Assembly: GCA_024278765.1 (NCBI GenBank)
Contig: JAJRSM010000021.1
Coordinates: 1-45,783, forward strand
Direction of reading: 5' to 3'
Length of the DNA: 45,783 bases
Origin: Deltaproteobacteria bacterium
GTDB taxonomy: Bacteria > Desulfobacterota > GWC2-55-46 > DRQE01
The notes beneath the pieces are model-generated. The model did no database searches, was not told the origin of the DNA, and saw only the letters and a program-made list of their open reading frames with translations. Shown in pieces: positions 18,264 through 26,492 of the stretch; position 1 is the first letter of the stretch; each line of letters starts with the position of its first letter. Both the position numbers and the translations under genes were made by a program.

Positions 18264-18647
18264 ATGAACTGTGAAAAATGTAACTGTGAGATGGCTTCGG
18301 GTGTAACAGATGCGCTGGCGCTCTGCAATGCTTGTAATGATAAAGCCATAGCTGATATGCAGGGGCAGGCAGGCAGGCAGTCTACTCCCTTTAAAAAGAT
18401 TATAGTTAAAAACCTTATTACCTCGGTTATTACAGGGTTGGTTATCACCTCCGGGGTAAATATCTATGGTTTTATCTTTAAGCAAGATGGTAGCTTTGCA
18501 GAGGCAGGTGGTTATCTTAGTGACACTTTGCTCTTGCAGACGCCAAAGAGCGGTATCTTCTATATTCTCTGGGCTGTTGTATTGCTTGTCTTCTTTTTTA
18601 GAGGGGTGCTCAGGGCATGTTATAAAGAGAGCCTAAGGGGCGTATAG
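18264..18647 (+). CDS. Small membrane protein with an N-terminal zinc-ribbon-like Cys motif
   Basis: 127 aa. The N-terminus has CEKC and CNAC pairs (residues 3-6 and 22-25), a possible zinc knuckle. Two transmembrane segments follow, at about residues 50-70 and 95-115. There is no CXXCH, so it is not a cytochrome. It is flanked by the HD-GYP gene and the first OmcS-like gene, but long gaps on both sides argue against tight coupling. The ribosome site (AGGAG) is 14 bases from the ATG, which is long. I do not recognise the family. Confidence 0.6.
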   Translation: MNCEKCNCEMASGVTDALALCNACNDKAIADMQGQAGRQSTPFKKIIVKNLITSVITGLVITSGVNIYGFIFKQDGSFAEAGGYLSDTLLLQTPKSGIFYILWAVVLLVFFFRGVLRACYKESLRGV

Positions 18648-18755
18648 AATTAGAAGCAGTCTTTTATTGGGGTTTGTGTTTTTATTTTTGTAATTTACTG
18701 TGTTTTTGTTTCTGTAATAAACCTTATTATTTTTAGAAAGAAAGTTAAAAATAGG

Positions 18756-18784
18756 TTGACACCTTCATTAATTTTTGTTAATCT
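18756..18784 (+). promoter_or_regulatory. Strong sigma-70 promoter of the first OmcS-like cytochrome gene
   Basis: TTGACA (18756-18761), a 17-base spacer, then TAATCT (18779-18784), with TGT directly before the -10 box giving an extended -10. Transcription would start near 18791 and leave a leader of about 250 bases. Confidence 0.75.
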
Positions 18785-18796
18785 ATACTTAATGAA

Positions 18797-18954
18797 CGAA
18801 CTGATGCAGGTTCGTAATAGGGTTTAGGGGTGACGATTGCCTCATTCGGGAAGGATAAGTATGTTTGGCTGGTAGCTACACGTAGATTTAATATTTAATG
18901 ATGTGTAGTATCCATGATTAACTTTAAAGCCGAACGACTTCCAGGGTTGAGGCA
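18797..18954 (+). promoter_or_regulatory. Structured 5' leader, candidate riboregulator
   Basis: By eye the leader has these exact pairings: CGAAC (18797) with GTTCG (18810); TGCCTC (18838) with GAGGCA (18949), enclosing about 105 nt; GGATA (18853) with TATCC (18909); CTACAC (18876) with GTGTAG (18903); and GTTTGGCT (18863) with AGCCGAAC (18928), 8 pairs with one GU. The last helix crosses the GGATA/TATCC helix, so together they make a pseudoknot. I looked for the GEMM c-di-GMP/cGAMP riboswitch core (GCAAAGCC type) and did not find it. No known riboswitch class is recognised. The leader precedes the six-heme cytochrome gene. Confidence 0.45.
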
Positions 18955-19040
18955 TAATTTTTGTCCTCTGTGTGAATTAGATGTAAGGTACTATCTTTAA
19001 CGCTCAAAATTTTGAAAACAAATTCAGGAGGTAATAGACA

Positions 19041-20333
19041 ATGAGAAAGCTAATCTTAGCCATATTCACTCTAGGCGTGGCAGGACTGCTGGTTATGATA
19101 GCCACCCCTTCGATGGCTGTTCATAAGAACTTCAATAATCAGCTCTATTGTGGTGGTTGTCATACCATGCATAATAGCCAGGGCGGAGTAACCTTGGAAG
19201 GAAATGCTGCCAACGGCGGTTCAATAGTACTCCTTAGGGGTGACGTAGCACTTAGAAAAGACGTACATAACCTTTGTCTGCAGTGCCATGGTTCAAACGG
19301 TTCTCAGGCAACAGGCGTATGGGATGGTCATACTGCACCTAAAGTCTATATTGATGGCGCAGAGGGTGACGGTAACGGCTTCAGTCTTCTAGATACCAAT
19401 CCTGCAAATGATGACTTTATCAATATCGGTGCTGGCGGAGACTTCTCAGCTGCGATGGAGGGAGATTCCTCAGGTTGGGCAGTACGTACTACGGCTTTGC
19501 CGACATTTGGTACGGTAGAGGGAACAACTCCAATAGGTAGAGGTCATAGTCTTGGACTGGCAACAGCAACACCTCCAGGCAATGCCGACGGAGATGTTAC
19601 TGACTTTACATGTACTTCGTGTCATGACCCTCATGGAGCGTATAACGTGCCCACTACTGAGGCCAATAGGTTCCGTAACCTTAAGAGGATTCCTAGGGAT
19701 AGTGGATCTACCAATGTCTTACTTAATGCTAATATCAGGAGCTATGTAGGTTACGGTGGTTGTGATGCCGATGCTAACTGGACCAATGGTAGTGGTTCGG
19801 GTGCTACCTTTATCTGGCCTGTATATACTACAGGGGCTGACTGGTCAACTGATACCAGTGATTGTTATACAGCTGGCGGTAGGGTTAACTCCTACGGTGT
19901 AAGCACTGGAAATGCAACAGATGGGATAGCTAACTGGTGTGCGACTTGTCATGACGACTGGCATGAGGATTTAGCTTCAGGTGGAAACGACCAGGGGCTT
20001 GATTGGCAGAGACATCCGGTTGATAACCTTCTTAATGACGGTACAACGACCTCGGGTGGTAATGTCACAATAGTCGATACCACAAACTACAATGTAGCAC
20101 GTGACGCAGGTAGAGGACTTCCTATCGCAACAACCGATTCAAGTCCTGTCTTCTATCTTCAGGATGCAACAACGGATAAGGTCTTCTGTCTCTCATGTCA
20201 CTTTGCCCATGGCGGACCTTACTATGATAATCTCAGGTGGGACTACCTGGAGACAGTACAGGTGGCGGATCCAAGGCAGACGGCCAATACAATATCAAGT
20301 GTCGTTGGTTGTCAGCTCTGTCATAACAGGTAA
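19041..20333 (+). CDS. OmcS-like six-heme extracellular cytochrome (nanowire type), copy A
   Basis: 430 aa. Signal peptide to about residue 26 (PSMA-VHKN). Six CXXCH sites: CGGCH, CLQCH, CTSCH, CATCH, CLSCH and CQLCH. Their context follows Geobacter OmcS closely: CHTMHNS at the N-terminus, CTSCHDPHG, WCATCH...RHP, CLSCHxAH, and a last heme at the extreme C-terminus. In the OmcS filament structure the second His of CHTMH coordinates a heme of the next subunit; here it is His44 (mature about 18). Length is also like OmcS (about 432 aa precursor). Polymerisation into a filament is therefore a strong inference, not shown. AGGAGG lies 9 bases before the ATG. It is a single-gene transcript: strong promoter, leader, then a terminator at 20368. 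Confidence 0.9.
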   Translation: MRKLILAIFTLGVAGLLVMIATPSMAVHKNFNNQLYCGGCHTMHNSQGGVTLEGNAANGGSIVLLRGDVALRKDVHNLCLQCHGSNGSQATGVWDGHTAPKVYIDGAEGDGNGFSLLDTNPANDDFINIGAGGDFSAAMEGDSSGWAVRTTALPTFGTVEGTTPIGRGHSLGLATATPPGNADGDVTDFTCTSCHDPHGAYNVPTTEANRFRNLKRIPRDSGSTNVLLNANIRSYVGYGGCDADANWTNGSGSGATFIWPVYTTGADWSTDTSDCYTAGGRVNSYGVSTGNATDGIANWCATCHDDWHEDLASGGNDQGLDWQRHPVDNLLNDGTTTSGGNVTIVDTTNYNVARDAGRGLPIATTDSSPVFYLQDATTDKVFCLSCHFAHGGPYYDNLRWDYLETVQVADPRQTANTISSVVGCQLCHNR

Positions 20334-20367
20334 TACAGAGTGGCAGTTAATATAGAAAAATAAGTAG

Positions 20368-20402
20368 AGAGGGGAAGGAGTAATCCTTCCCCTCTTTTTT
20401 TT
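20368..20402 (+). terminator. Strong rho-independent terminator after OmcS-like copy A
   Basis: A 12-bp perfect stem (20368-20379 with 20384-20395) with loop GTAA is followed by a run of T. It ends the cytochrome transcript. Confidence 0.93.
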
Positions 20403-20493
20403 GTTTTTTCTCGATTAGTGTGGTTTTTGTTTATATATCTCAATTGATTTTATAATTGACCGTTTAGATTATCCTGTTTATAATGTTGAGGCC

Positions 20494-22290
20494 ATGACGC
20501 GATACCTTAGAAGACATTTAAAAGATTGTTTGCTGTTGTTATTGGTTGTTTTAATGACTGCTTTTGTTGTCACGCGATCTGAGGCAGTTGTAGTCTTGCC
20601 GCTACATGCAGAGCCCTTTATCTCAAACCCTAAAATAGTTCATTTTGAAGAAAAAGAACTCAAAGGTAAGGATCAAGTTATTACTAAAAGACCTGCTGTA
20701 ATCTTTGCGCAGAGACCAGTGGAGAGACCTATTGAAGAAGGCATTATTGAATCGCAGGATATAGCAGAGAATCCGCTGAGCGATCTTTTAGAAGTGCCAA
20801 TTGATATTAAATCTCTTAAGACGATTATTACCCCTGTCAAGACTCAGCAGGTTGAGCCTGCATCTGAAGCTGAGAAGGTAGACCCTAAAGCACTTATTAA
20901 AAAAGCTGCGGATAACAAGCCTGCTAAGGCTGAGCTTCAATCCCATGAAGAGACAAGACCTCCTGTCATTTTCAAGCCAAAGGGCAAACCAGAATTAACT
21001 GTGCCTGCAAGAGCAGAGCAGCTGGGTGACAGGCCCGCTAAGGCTTTGTCTTTGAAAAAACCCGCATTAGTGAAGCCTTCAGTCCCTAAGGGCGTGCCTG
21101 AACCAGTAAAGGTACAGAGAATCGCGCCGCAGATAAAACCTGTTTTAACTATGCCTGTGCCTCTTAAGACTGACCCGTTGGATAAGAAGGCAATCAAGGC
21201 ACCGGCGGTAGAGAAACCCGCAGTGCTAAAGGCTCGGCCTACGCCAGAGAAGGAGTCGCAGCCCCCTCTTGTTTCCGATCAAAAGCCATCGGTGAAGGCC
21301 GTTGTTGTAAAGCCGCTGCAGCACAAGAGTACTGAGAAGAAACCTACAGAGACGACCAAGGTTGACGAGGGCAAAGAACAGGCTGCGGATAAAGTAGCAG
21401 AAGATAAATTTTCTAAAGATAAGGCTGATCAATATACCGGTCCAATCGAAGTTAGAGTAAAGCGACTTTTTGGCTTTGATGCTCAACTCAGTGGTACTTT
21501 GCTGGGCTGGGTGGACCAGATATATATAGATGAGTTAAATGACGAGATCTATCTGCTGGATAAGAACAGTAAGAGGATAGTAGTAACCAATCTATTGGGG
21601 GGCTACCTTTTTCACTTTAATTATGTCCTCGCCGGTGTCAAGAACCCGATTGCCTTTACGGTTGATTCCTTAAGTGGTGAAATATACCTGAGTGATTCAA
21701 ATAGGATTGCTATCCTTAATTATAGAGGAGAATATCAAGGGGACTTTAACCTTTCGCAGATGCCTGGAAGTAAAAATATATTTATTCAGTCCTTGCGCCT
21801 TGTAAAGAGTGATGAAGGGGACCTGTTATATATTGGCGATAATAAGAATCGCAGAATTGTAGTCTTTACAACCGGGGGCAAGTACGTTCGTACTATTGGT
21901 GCGGACCGCTGGGTAGGCAATAATATAAAAGGACTCTATATAAACAAAGATACTATCTTCTGGCTCGATAGTACTGGTTTTTCCGTCAAGAGTGTAGATC
22001 TGGACGGAAAGAATCAAAGGTCCTTTGGCAGGCTTTCCAGTCTGCTTGGTGGTTTTAGTATGCCATCTAATATGGCCATAGATGACGTCAATAAGAGGAT
22101 AATAGTTGTAGACGCAAACCGCATGATGATTATCTTCTTTGACTTTGAGGGTAATACGCTCTTCGAGTTTGGTGGGCCACGTCTTTTTTCCTGGCCTAGA
22201 GCAATTGCCGTCGATAAAAACGGGTATGTTTTTGTTGCAGATAATAGCGGCGTTATCAGGGTTTTTAATATAGTGCCGCTTGATAAATAA
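20494..22290 (+). CDS. Secreted protein with Pro/Lys-rich linker and C-terminal NHL propeller
   Basis: 598 aa. A signal peptide or anchor (about residues 10-31) is followed by a low-complexity Pro, Lys and Ala-rich stretch to about residue 325 (many xKPxVKP motifs, like TonB or cell-envelope-spanning linkers). The C-terminal 270 residues form NHL-type blades: VDQIYIDELNDEIYLLDKNSKR, LLYIGDNKNRRIVVF, NMAIDDVNKRIIVVDANR and AIAVDKNGYVFVADNSG. The blade domain resembles the NHL proteins at 15331 and 24214. The linker could let an inner-membrane-anchored protein reach across the periplasm. No heme motif is present. It lies directly behind the terminator of OmcS-like copy A. Confidence 0.82.
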   Translation: MTRYLRRHLKDCLLLLLVVLMTAFVVTRSEAVVVLPLHAEPFISNPKIVHFEEKELKGKDQVITKRPAVIFAQRPVERPIEEGIIESQDIAENPLSDLLEVPIDIKSLKTIITPVKTQQVEPASEAEKVDPKALIKKAADNKPAKAELQSHEETRPPVIFKPKGKPELTVPARAEQLGDRPAKALSLKKPALVKPSVPKGVPEPVKVQRIAPQIKPVLTMPVPLKTDPLDKKAIKAPAVEKPAVLKARPTPEKESQPPLVSDQKPSVKAVVVKPLQHKSTEKKPTETTKVDEGKEQAADKVAEDKFSKDKADQYTGPIEVRVKRLFGFDAQLSGTLLGWVDQIYIDELNDEIYLLDKNSKRIVVTNLLGGYLFHFNYVLAGVKNPIAFTVDSLSGEIYLSDSNRIAILNYRGEYQGDFNLSQMPGSKNIFIQSLRLVKSDEGDLLYIGDNKNRRIVVFTTGGKYVRTIGADRWVGNNIKGLYINKDTIFWLDSTGFSVKSVDLDGKNQRSFGRLSSLLGGFSMPSNMAIDDVNKRIIVVDANRMMIIFFDFEGNTLFEFGGPRLFSWPRAIAVDKNGYVFVADNSGVIRVFNIVPLDK

Positions 22291-22780
22291 AGGTTTGTCT
22301 TTCAGATGAATTGGAAGAGACCTTAAAGGTGCCTTCTTTAACCTGTATTATTTAGTGCCTAGGGTTTTATTCAGGTCTTTATCTGATTTAATTACAAATC
22401 TATTGAACCTTGATTAACGCCTATATTTCATCCTATCTTAGGGGGCAGCTCTTGACGTACCTGCTCTTGCGGTGGCTCTCAGGCTTGTAACAATGCGCGT
22501 GGCACGGCATTGACAGTCTGGCCGATCATCAAGTCTGTGCTTAACTTGAAAAAGCTCACAGAGAGCTTTAGAGAGGGTTTGGTGGGCCTGTCTTAGTTTT
22601 GATATCTTTCATGTTAACCTTGTTAATCTTGATGAAACTGTGAAGTGCAGGGTGAGTGAGCCTGCATTGGATTGATTTTTTATTATTTCCTTTGGTTTGT
22701 TATTAATGGGCCTATAATATTATAGAGTTCTCTAAGAGTCTTTCAATGACCTAAATGGCTAGCAAAGAGGTAGGTACGCT
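22291..22780. other. 490-bp intergenic region with hairpins and no clear gene
   Basis: Nothing here is convincingly coding. One short open stretch at about 22488-22590 has no ribosome site. Hairpins: AAAGCTC-ACAGA-GAGCTTT (22551-22569) and TGCAGG...CCTGCA (22646-22666), the latter followed 9 bases later by a T-run, so it may be a weak terminator. A TATAAT box (22713-22718) with a poor -35 (TTTGGT, 22691) may serve the TPR gene downstream. Confidence 0.45.
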
Positions 22781-23545
22781 ATGTCCGGCTACAATGGGGT
22801 TAAAAGTTACGATCATGTTAAAATACGGCTAAATATAAAGCTCGCTGAGTTATGTATCGTAGTTGCGGTTATTCTTGCCTTGTCGCTGGCCTCTTATAGT
22901 CGTAATTTAACATGGTTTGATGGCTACCGTATGTGGACTGATGTCTTGGAAAAGTCTGAGTCCAAGTGGCGTCCTTATTATAGGATGGGAATTATTCTGT
23001 ATCAGGGAGGGCGTTATGATCTGGCCCTGGCACAGCTTACCCGTGCCTATGAGTTAAAGCCGGATGCCAGTGGACTTTTAAATAATATGGGGCTGGCTTA
23101 CCAGAGAATGGGGCGTTACGGCGAGGCCGCAGATAGCTACCTGCTTGCGATAGAGACCGGTGACAGCGTCTTTCAGGCGAATCTAAATCTAGGAACAATA
23201 TATCTGAACAAAGGCAATCACGGCCAAGCCCTGATCTATTTTAATAGGTCCATAGAGCTGGAGCCGCAAAATATCGTAGCCCTTGTAAATGCCGGTTTTA
23301 CATACGCGGACCTGGGTGATTTTGAAGAGGCTGTAAAGCTTCATACAAGGGCCGCTGCGCTGGACCCTTACTATGCTAATGCTCGTTATGGTCTGGCCAT
23401 TGCTCGAGAGGGTAGTGGAGACCTAGACGGGGCGATAAGAGAGTGGGAGCGATATTTAGTGCTTGCCCCGAAGGGTAGTCCGTGGCGGCAACGTGCTCTG
23501 GTAAAGATCAAAAGACTTAGATCTCTAAAAGCAAGAACTAGGTAG
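22781..23545 (+). CDS. Membrane-anchored TPR protein (TMTC-like C-terminal module), first of two
   Basis: 254 aa. One transmembrane segment (about residues 22-44), then RNLTWFDGYRMWTDVLEKSESKWRPYY cut short as a membrane-proximal segment. This matches the W..LW.DV..KSP..R lead-in found before the TPRs of TMTC-like membrane proteins. About five TPR units follow (GRYDLALAQLTRAYELKPD, GRYGEAADSYLLAIETGD, GNHGQALIYFNRSIELEP, GDFEEAVKLHTRAAALDP). The multi-TM glycosyltransferase half is absent. It is predicted to face the periplasm and hold protein partners. ATG follows GAGGTAGG. A homologous gene lies immediately downstream. Confidence 0.82.
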   Translation: MSGYNGVKSYDHVKIRLNIKLAELCIVVAVILALSLASYSRNLTWFDGYRMWTDVLEKSESKWRPYYRMGIILYQGGRYDLALAQLTRAYELKPDASGLLNNMGLAYQRMGRYGEAADSYLLAIETGDSVFQANLNLGTIYLNKGNHGQALIYFNRSIELEPQNIVALVNAGFTYADLGDFEEAVKLHTRAAALDPYYANARYGLAIAREGSGDLDGAIREWERYLVLAPKGSPWRQRALVKIKRLRSLKARTR

Positions 23546-23569
23546 GTACGTTTACGTGGAGGTGGTTTT

Positions 23570-24217
23570 TTGCATACATATAAAGTACAGAAAAATCTGC
23601 CGGTCCAGTTTTTAGTTTTTACGGCATTGATTCTGCTGTTGGCCGTTGTCTCCTACGAGAGGGCGCGAGTATGGTCAACGCCTGTTGCTCTGTGGAGCGA
23701 TGTCTCGGGGAAGTCACCGGCACTGGCCAGAGCTGCCAATAATGCCGGCGACGCCCTTATCGCCGGGCAGAGGTTCGCCGATGCGATCCCTTATCTCTTA
23801 AGGGCGGTAGAGGCAGATTCCCGTCAGATAGAACCTCATTACAACCTCGGTATAGCTTATCTTAAAACTCGTGACATGGTCTCTGCGCTGCCTCATTTTC
23901 AGGAGGTCCTTAAAATTAATGCTAGTCTGCAAGGCGGGCACTTTGGCTATGAGACTCGTTTTGATATTATAGTGGGCACAGAGGCAACCCTGGGTAATCT
24001 TTATAGTCTTCGTGGTCAGATGGATAAGGCCATTTACCACTACAAAGGAGCCCTTGCATTGTCTCCCGAGCTTTCATCTATACGTTTTAATCTAGCCCAA
24101 GCCTACCAGAGAAGCGGCAAGACAGAGCTAGCGGTAAGCGAGCTGGAGGAGATGCTCAGGTTAAATCCATCTGACCGGGGTGCTCGGCGTGCCATTTTAC
24201 AGTTAAAAAACCAATGA
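23570..24217 (+). CDS. Membrane-anchored TPR protein (TMTC-like C-terminal module), second of two
   Basis: 215 aa from a TTG start with GGAGG upstream. One transmembrane segment (about residues 13-30), then YERARVWSTPVALWSDVSGK, the same lead-in as in the previous gene. TPR units follow (QRFADAIPYLLRAVEADS, RDMVSALPHFQEVLKIN, GQMDKAIYHYKGALALSP, GKTELAVSELEEMLRLNP). It looks like a paralog of the upstream TPR protein. The TGA overlaps the next ATG (ATGA), coupling it to the NHL propeller gene. Likely role: periplasmic scaffold or assembly factor for the NHL/cytochrome pair downstream (inference). Confidence 0.82.
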   Translation: MHTYKVQKNLPVQFLVFTALILLLAVVSYERARVWSTPVALWSDVSGKSPALARAANNAGDALIAGQRFADAIPYLLRAVEADSRQIEPHYNLGIAYLKTRDMVSALPHFQEVLKINASLQGGHFGYETRFDIIVGTEATLGNLYSLRGQMDKAIYHYKGALALSPELSSIRFNLAQAYQRSGKTELAVSELEEMLRLNPSDRGARRAILQLKNQ

Positions 24218-25164
24218 AAATATGTTATAATATTAGTCATATGGCACTATTTAAACGTTATAGGGTCGCAAGCTTTGTGGTTGCTTTTATGGCGATTATT
24301 GTCTTTTTCCCGGCTACTTCTATGGGCGGTGAAAGAGAGGAAAATCCTTCAACCTCACCAAGGCTCAAGTTTACGATAAAGGGTTTTTTCTCAGATAATT
24401 TTTTAAATCCGCTAGGGATCTTTATTGACAAGGAGCGTAACGAGGTTTATGTAGTTGACAATGAGCGCGATGAGATCTTTATCTTTGATCAGAAGGGCAC
24501 TCCTATCTTCAGGTTTGGACGTAAAGCGGGCAAAAGGCTTCTTTCCACACCAATAGATCTGGTGGTTAGAGGAGACCTGATATATGTAACTCAGGAAGGT
24601 AAGCCGTATGTTGAGGTCTTTGATCAGAGGGGAAACTCTGTTAAAAAGATAGAATTTCCTGGTAAATCATTTGCTCCCGGCAGGATAGATATAGACCATG
24701 ATGGCAATATTTATGTAGTTAACAAGAGGCTCGGAGAGTGTTATGTCTTGGGTACTCAGGACAAGGTTGTAAGGACGATAGGGCAGGGACTTACCTCTCT
24801 GTCGGGAGTGGCCGTAGGTAGTGACGTGATATATCTGATTACGCCATTTCCATCGCACACCAGGGTGATAAATGTCTACACGTTACGCGGTGAGATGATA
24901 GGTAGCTTTGAGCAGATAGATAGTCGAGGTGGTACACTCATTCTGCCAGTGGCCGGTAAGGTTGACTCTCAAGAGAACCTCTGGTTGGTCGATTCTTTAA
25001 AGGGGATACAGATTTATGATGCAAATTACAAAAAGTTCAGTTATTTCGGAAGATTAGAGACTCGCAAAGAAATGCTTCGCCATCCCGTTGATATTGACTT
25101 TTCTTTAAGCGGTATGATATATGTAGTGGATAAAGAGACCAAGAGTGTAAGTGTCTTTAAATAA
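24214..25164 (+). CDS. NHL-repeat beta-propeller protein upstream of OmcS-like copy B
   Basis: 316 aa from the ATG overlapping the TPR stop codon. An in-frame ATG at 24241 would give a cleaner signal peptide. The signal peptide ends near TSMG-GER. Blades include LGIFIDKERNEVYVVDNERDE, IDLVVRGDLIYVTQEG, GRIDIDHDGNIYVVNKRLGE and VDIDFSLSGMIYVVDKETKS. It is the third NHL propeller of the locus and directly precedes the second six-heme cytochrome. The NHL-plus-cytochrome pairing is seen three times in this window, which supports a joint role such as docking, secretion or capping. Confidence 0.87.
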   Translation: MKICYNISHMALFKRYRVASFVVAFMAIIVFFPATSMGGEREENPSTSPRLKFTIKGFFSDNFLNPLGIFIDKERNEVYVVDNERDEIFIFDQKGTPIFRFGRKAGKRLLSTPIDLVVRGDLIYVTQEGKPYVEVFDQRGNSVKKIEFPGKSFAPGRIDIDHDGNIYVVNKRLGECYVLGTQDKVVRTIGQGLTSLSGVAVGSDVIYLITPFPSHTRVINVYTLRGEMIGSFEQIDSRGGTLILPVAGKVDSQENLWLVDSLKGIQIYDANYKKFSYFGRLETRKEMLRHPVDIDFSLSGMIYVVDKETKSVSVFK

Positions 25165-25204
25165 TGGTGTTTTATGCCTTTACTCATACCAGAGTGGACA
25201 AAGG

Positions 25205-26455
25205 ATGAAAAAACAGGCCAAACAGAAGTCTTTTGATATAGCCGTAGTTCTTCAGCCGTTGCGTCCTTTGGCAATGGTTGTTTTTGTATTTCTTTTTAGT
25301 ACTACGTTTTTCCTGACTATTTCTGCTACTCCGGCCTTCTCGGGTGAGTATCATGCTACCTCTGAGGAGACCACCACGGGCACCGAGACTCTGGCTTGTT
25401 CTCAGTGCCATACTATGCACGGCTCTCAAGGAGGGCAGTCGCTTCTTTATGAAGGCAGCACCTTGCAGCCAATGCTTATAAGGGCCTCATCCGTTACTAA
25501 TCTGTGTCTGTACTGCCATGGTTCAACCAGCCCGGGTGCGGTCGGGTGGGACGGCAGAACCCCGCCGCAGGTCGAGAACAATCAGCAGAGCTATACGCCA
25601 TCGGCAGGTGATTTTAAGCATAGCAACTATACAAACGAGGCGAACAGGCACAGCATAGGCATGGATGTCAGCTCCTTGTCGCCGCCGGGATACTCTGGTA
25701 TATGGAGTGATGTTACCGCACGGTTTGGCACGGAATTTAACTGTGAGTTCTGCCATGATCAGCATGGTAATACTAACTATAGGAATCTGCGCTTTAACCC
25801 GGGCGTTCCAGCCGACGATAATGCCTCGTCGCCTAACAGGGTTTTGGTTACTTATGCGTATGGTACTGGCTCAGACCCTAACGATAATACAAAAGACGTA
25901 AATTACTGGGGGGCAGGGGCCAATACTTCTTCGCCAAATAAATTTACTCGTTCGAGTGTCCGTTTCAGACGCGCCCCTCTTGACAGCGATAGCCCGGCAC
26001 GCGGCATATCGGCCTGGTGTGGTACGTGTCATGTTGATTTCTACGGTGCAAGTGGCGCATCCAATATGGGGGGAGTTTCAAGCGGCGGTGTCGTAGGTGC
26101 AGGTGATAATAACTCTTCGACAAATAGCCCGTGGCTCAGGCATCCGGTCGCTGATGTTGATATGGGTATAGCCAGCACTAATCTGCATGTTGATGTAGCC
26201 AACTGGAATTCGGTAAGCAGCAAGGCGCGTCATATAAATCCGGACGGAATCCCCGGCAATAGTGATGATCAGCCATTTTGCTTTACCTGTCATTACGCAC
26301 ACGGTGGTGGTAACCCCAACAGCGGCGGCTCACCGCAGCTTGACCATACAAATCTGGCCTTTGTAGACGGCAGTGGCAAGGTAAATATCGAGGCCGGTTA
26401 TAGCACTGCTACAGGCATGATTCGTAACCTTTGTCAGCAGTGTCATAATCAGTAA
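25205..26455 (+). CDS. OmcS-like six-heme extracellular cytochrome (nanowire type), copy B
   Basis: 416 aa from the ATG at 25205; an in-frame GTG at 25151 lies inside the previous gene. Signal peptide with a hydrophobic core at about residues 22-43, ending near PAFS-GEYH. Six CXXCH sites: CSQCH, CLYCH, CEFCH, CGTCH, CFTCH and CQQCH. It keeps the OmcS landmarks: CHTMHGSQGG, CHDQHG, WCGTCH...LRHP, CxTCHYAHGG and a last heme at the C-terminus. It is clearly homologous to copy A, but the loops between hemes differ a lot, so the duplication is old. The conserved CHTMH His is the expected inter-subunit ligand in OmcS-type filaments. It lacks the leader seen before copy A. Confidence 0.88.
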   Translation: MKKQAKQKSFDIAVVLQPLRPLAMVVFVFLFSTTFFLTISATPAFSGEYHATSEETTTGTETLACSQCHTMHGSQGGQSLLYEGSTLQPMLIRASSVTNLCLYCHGSTSPGAVGWDGRTPPQVENNQQSYTPSAGDFKHSNYTNEANRHSIGMDVSSLSPPGYSGIWSDVTARFGTEFNCEFCHDQHGNTNYRNLRFNPGVPADDNASSPNRVLVTYAYGTGSDPNDNTKDVNYWGAGANTSSPNKFTRSSVRFRRAPLDSDSPARGISAWCGTCHVDFYGASGASNMGGVSSGGVVGAGDNNSSTNSPWLRHPVADVDMGIASTNLHVDVANWNSVSSKARHINPDGIPGNSDDQPFCFTCHYAHGGGNPNSGGSPQLDHTNLAFVDGSGKVNIEAGYSTATGMIRNLCQQCHNQ

Positions 26456-26492
26456 GTACTTGTTTTGTTATAGAGTATTCAACTAACTTGAG

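Larger units (their letters stand above)
18648..19040. other. Intergenic region and leader before the first OmcS-like gene
   Basis: About 390 non-coding bases. The first 100 are T-rich without a clear terminator hairpin. The rest holds a strong promoter and a structured leader, listed separately. No ORF with a ribosome site is visible before AGGAGG at 19027-19032. Confidence 0.6.

Noticed and set aside
18797-18954. GEMM-I c-di-GMP/cGAMP riboswitch
   Set aside because: The stretch GGGGTGACG is suggestive, but the conserved GCAAAGCC core and the tetraloop-receptor pattern are missing.
22488-22590. Short open stretch as a gene remnant
   Set aside because: No ribosome site, no recognisable motif and stop codons in the surrounding frames.
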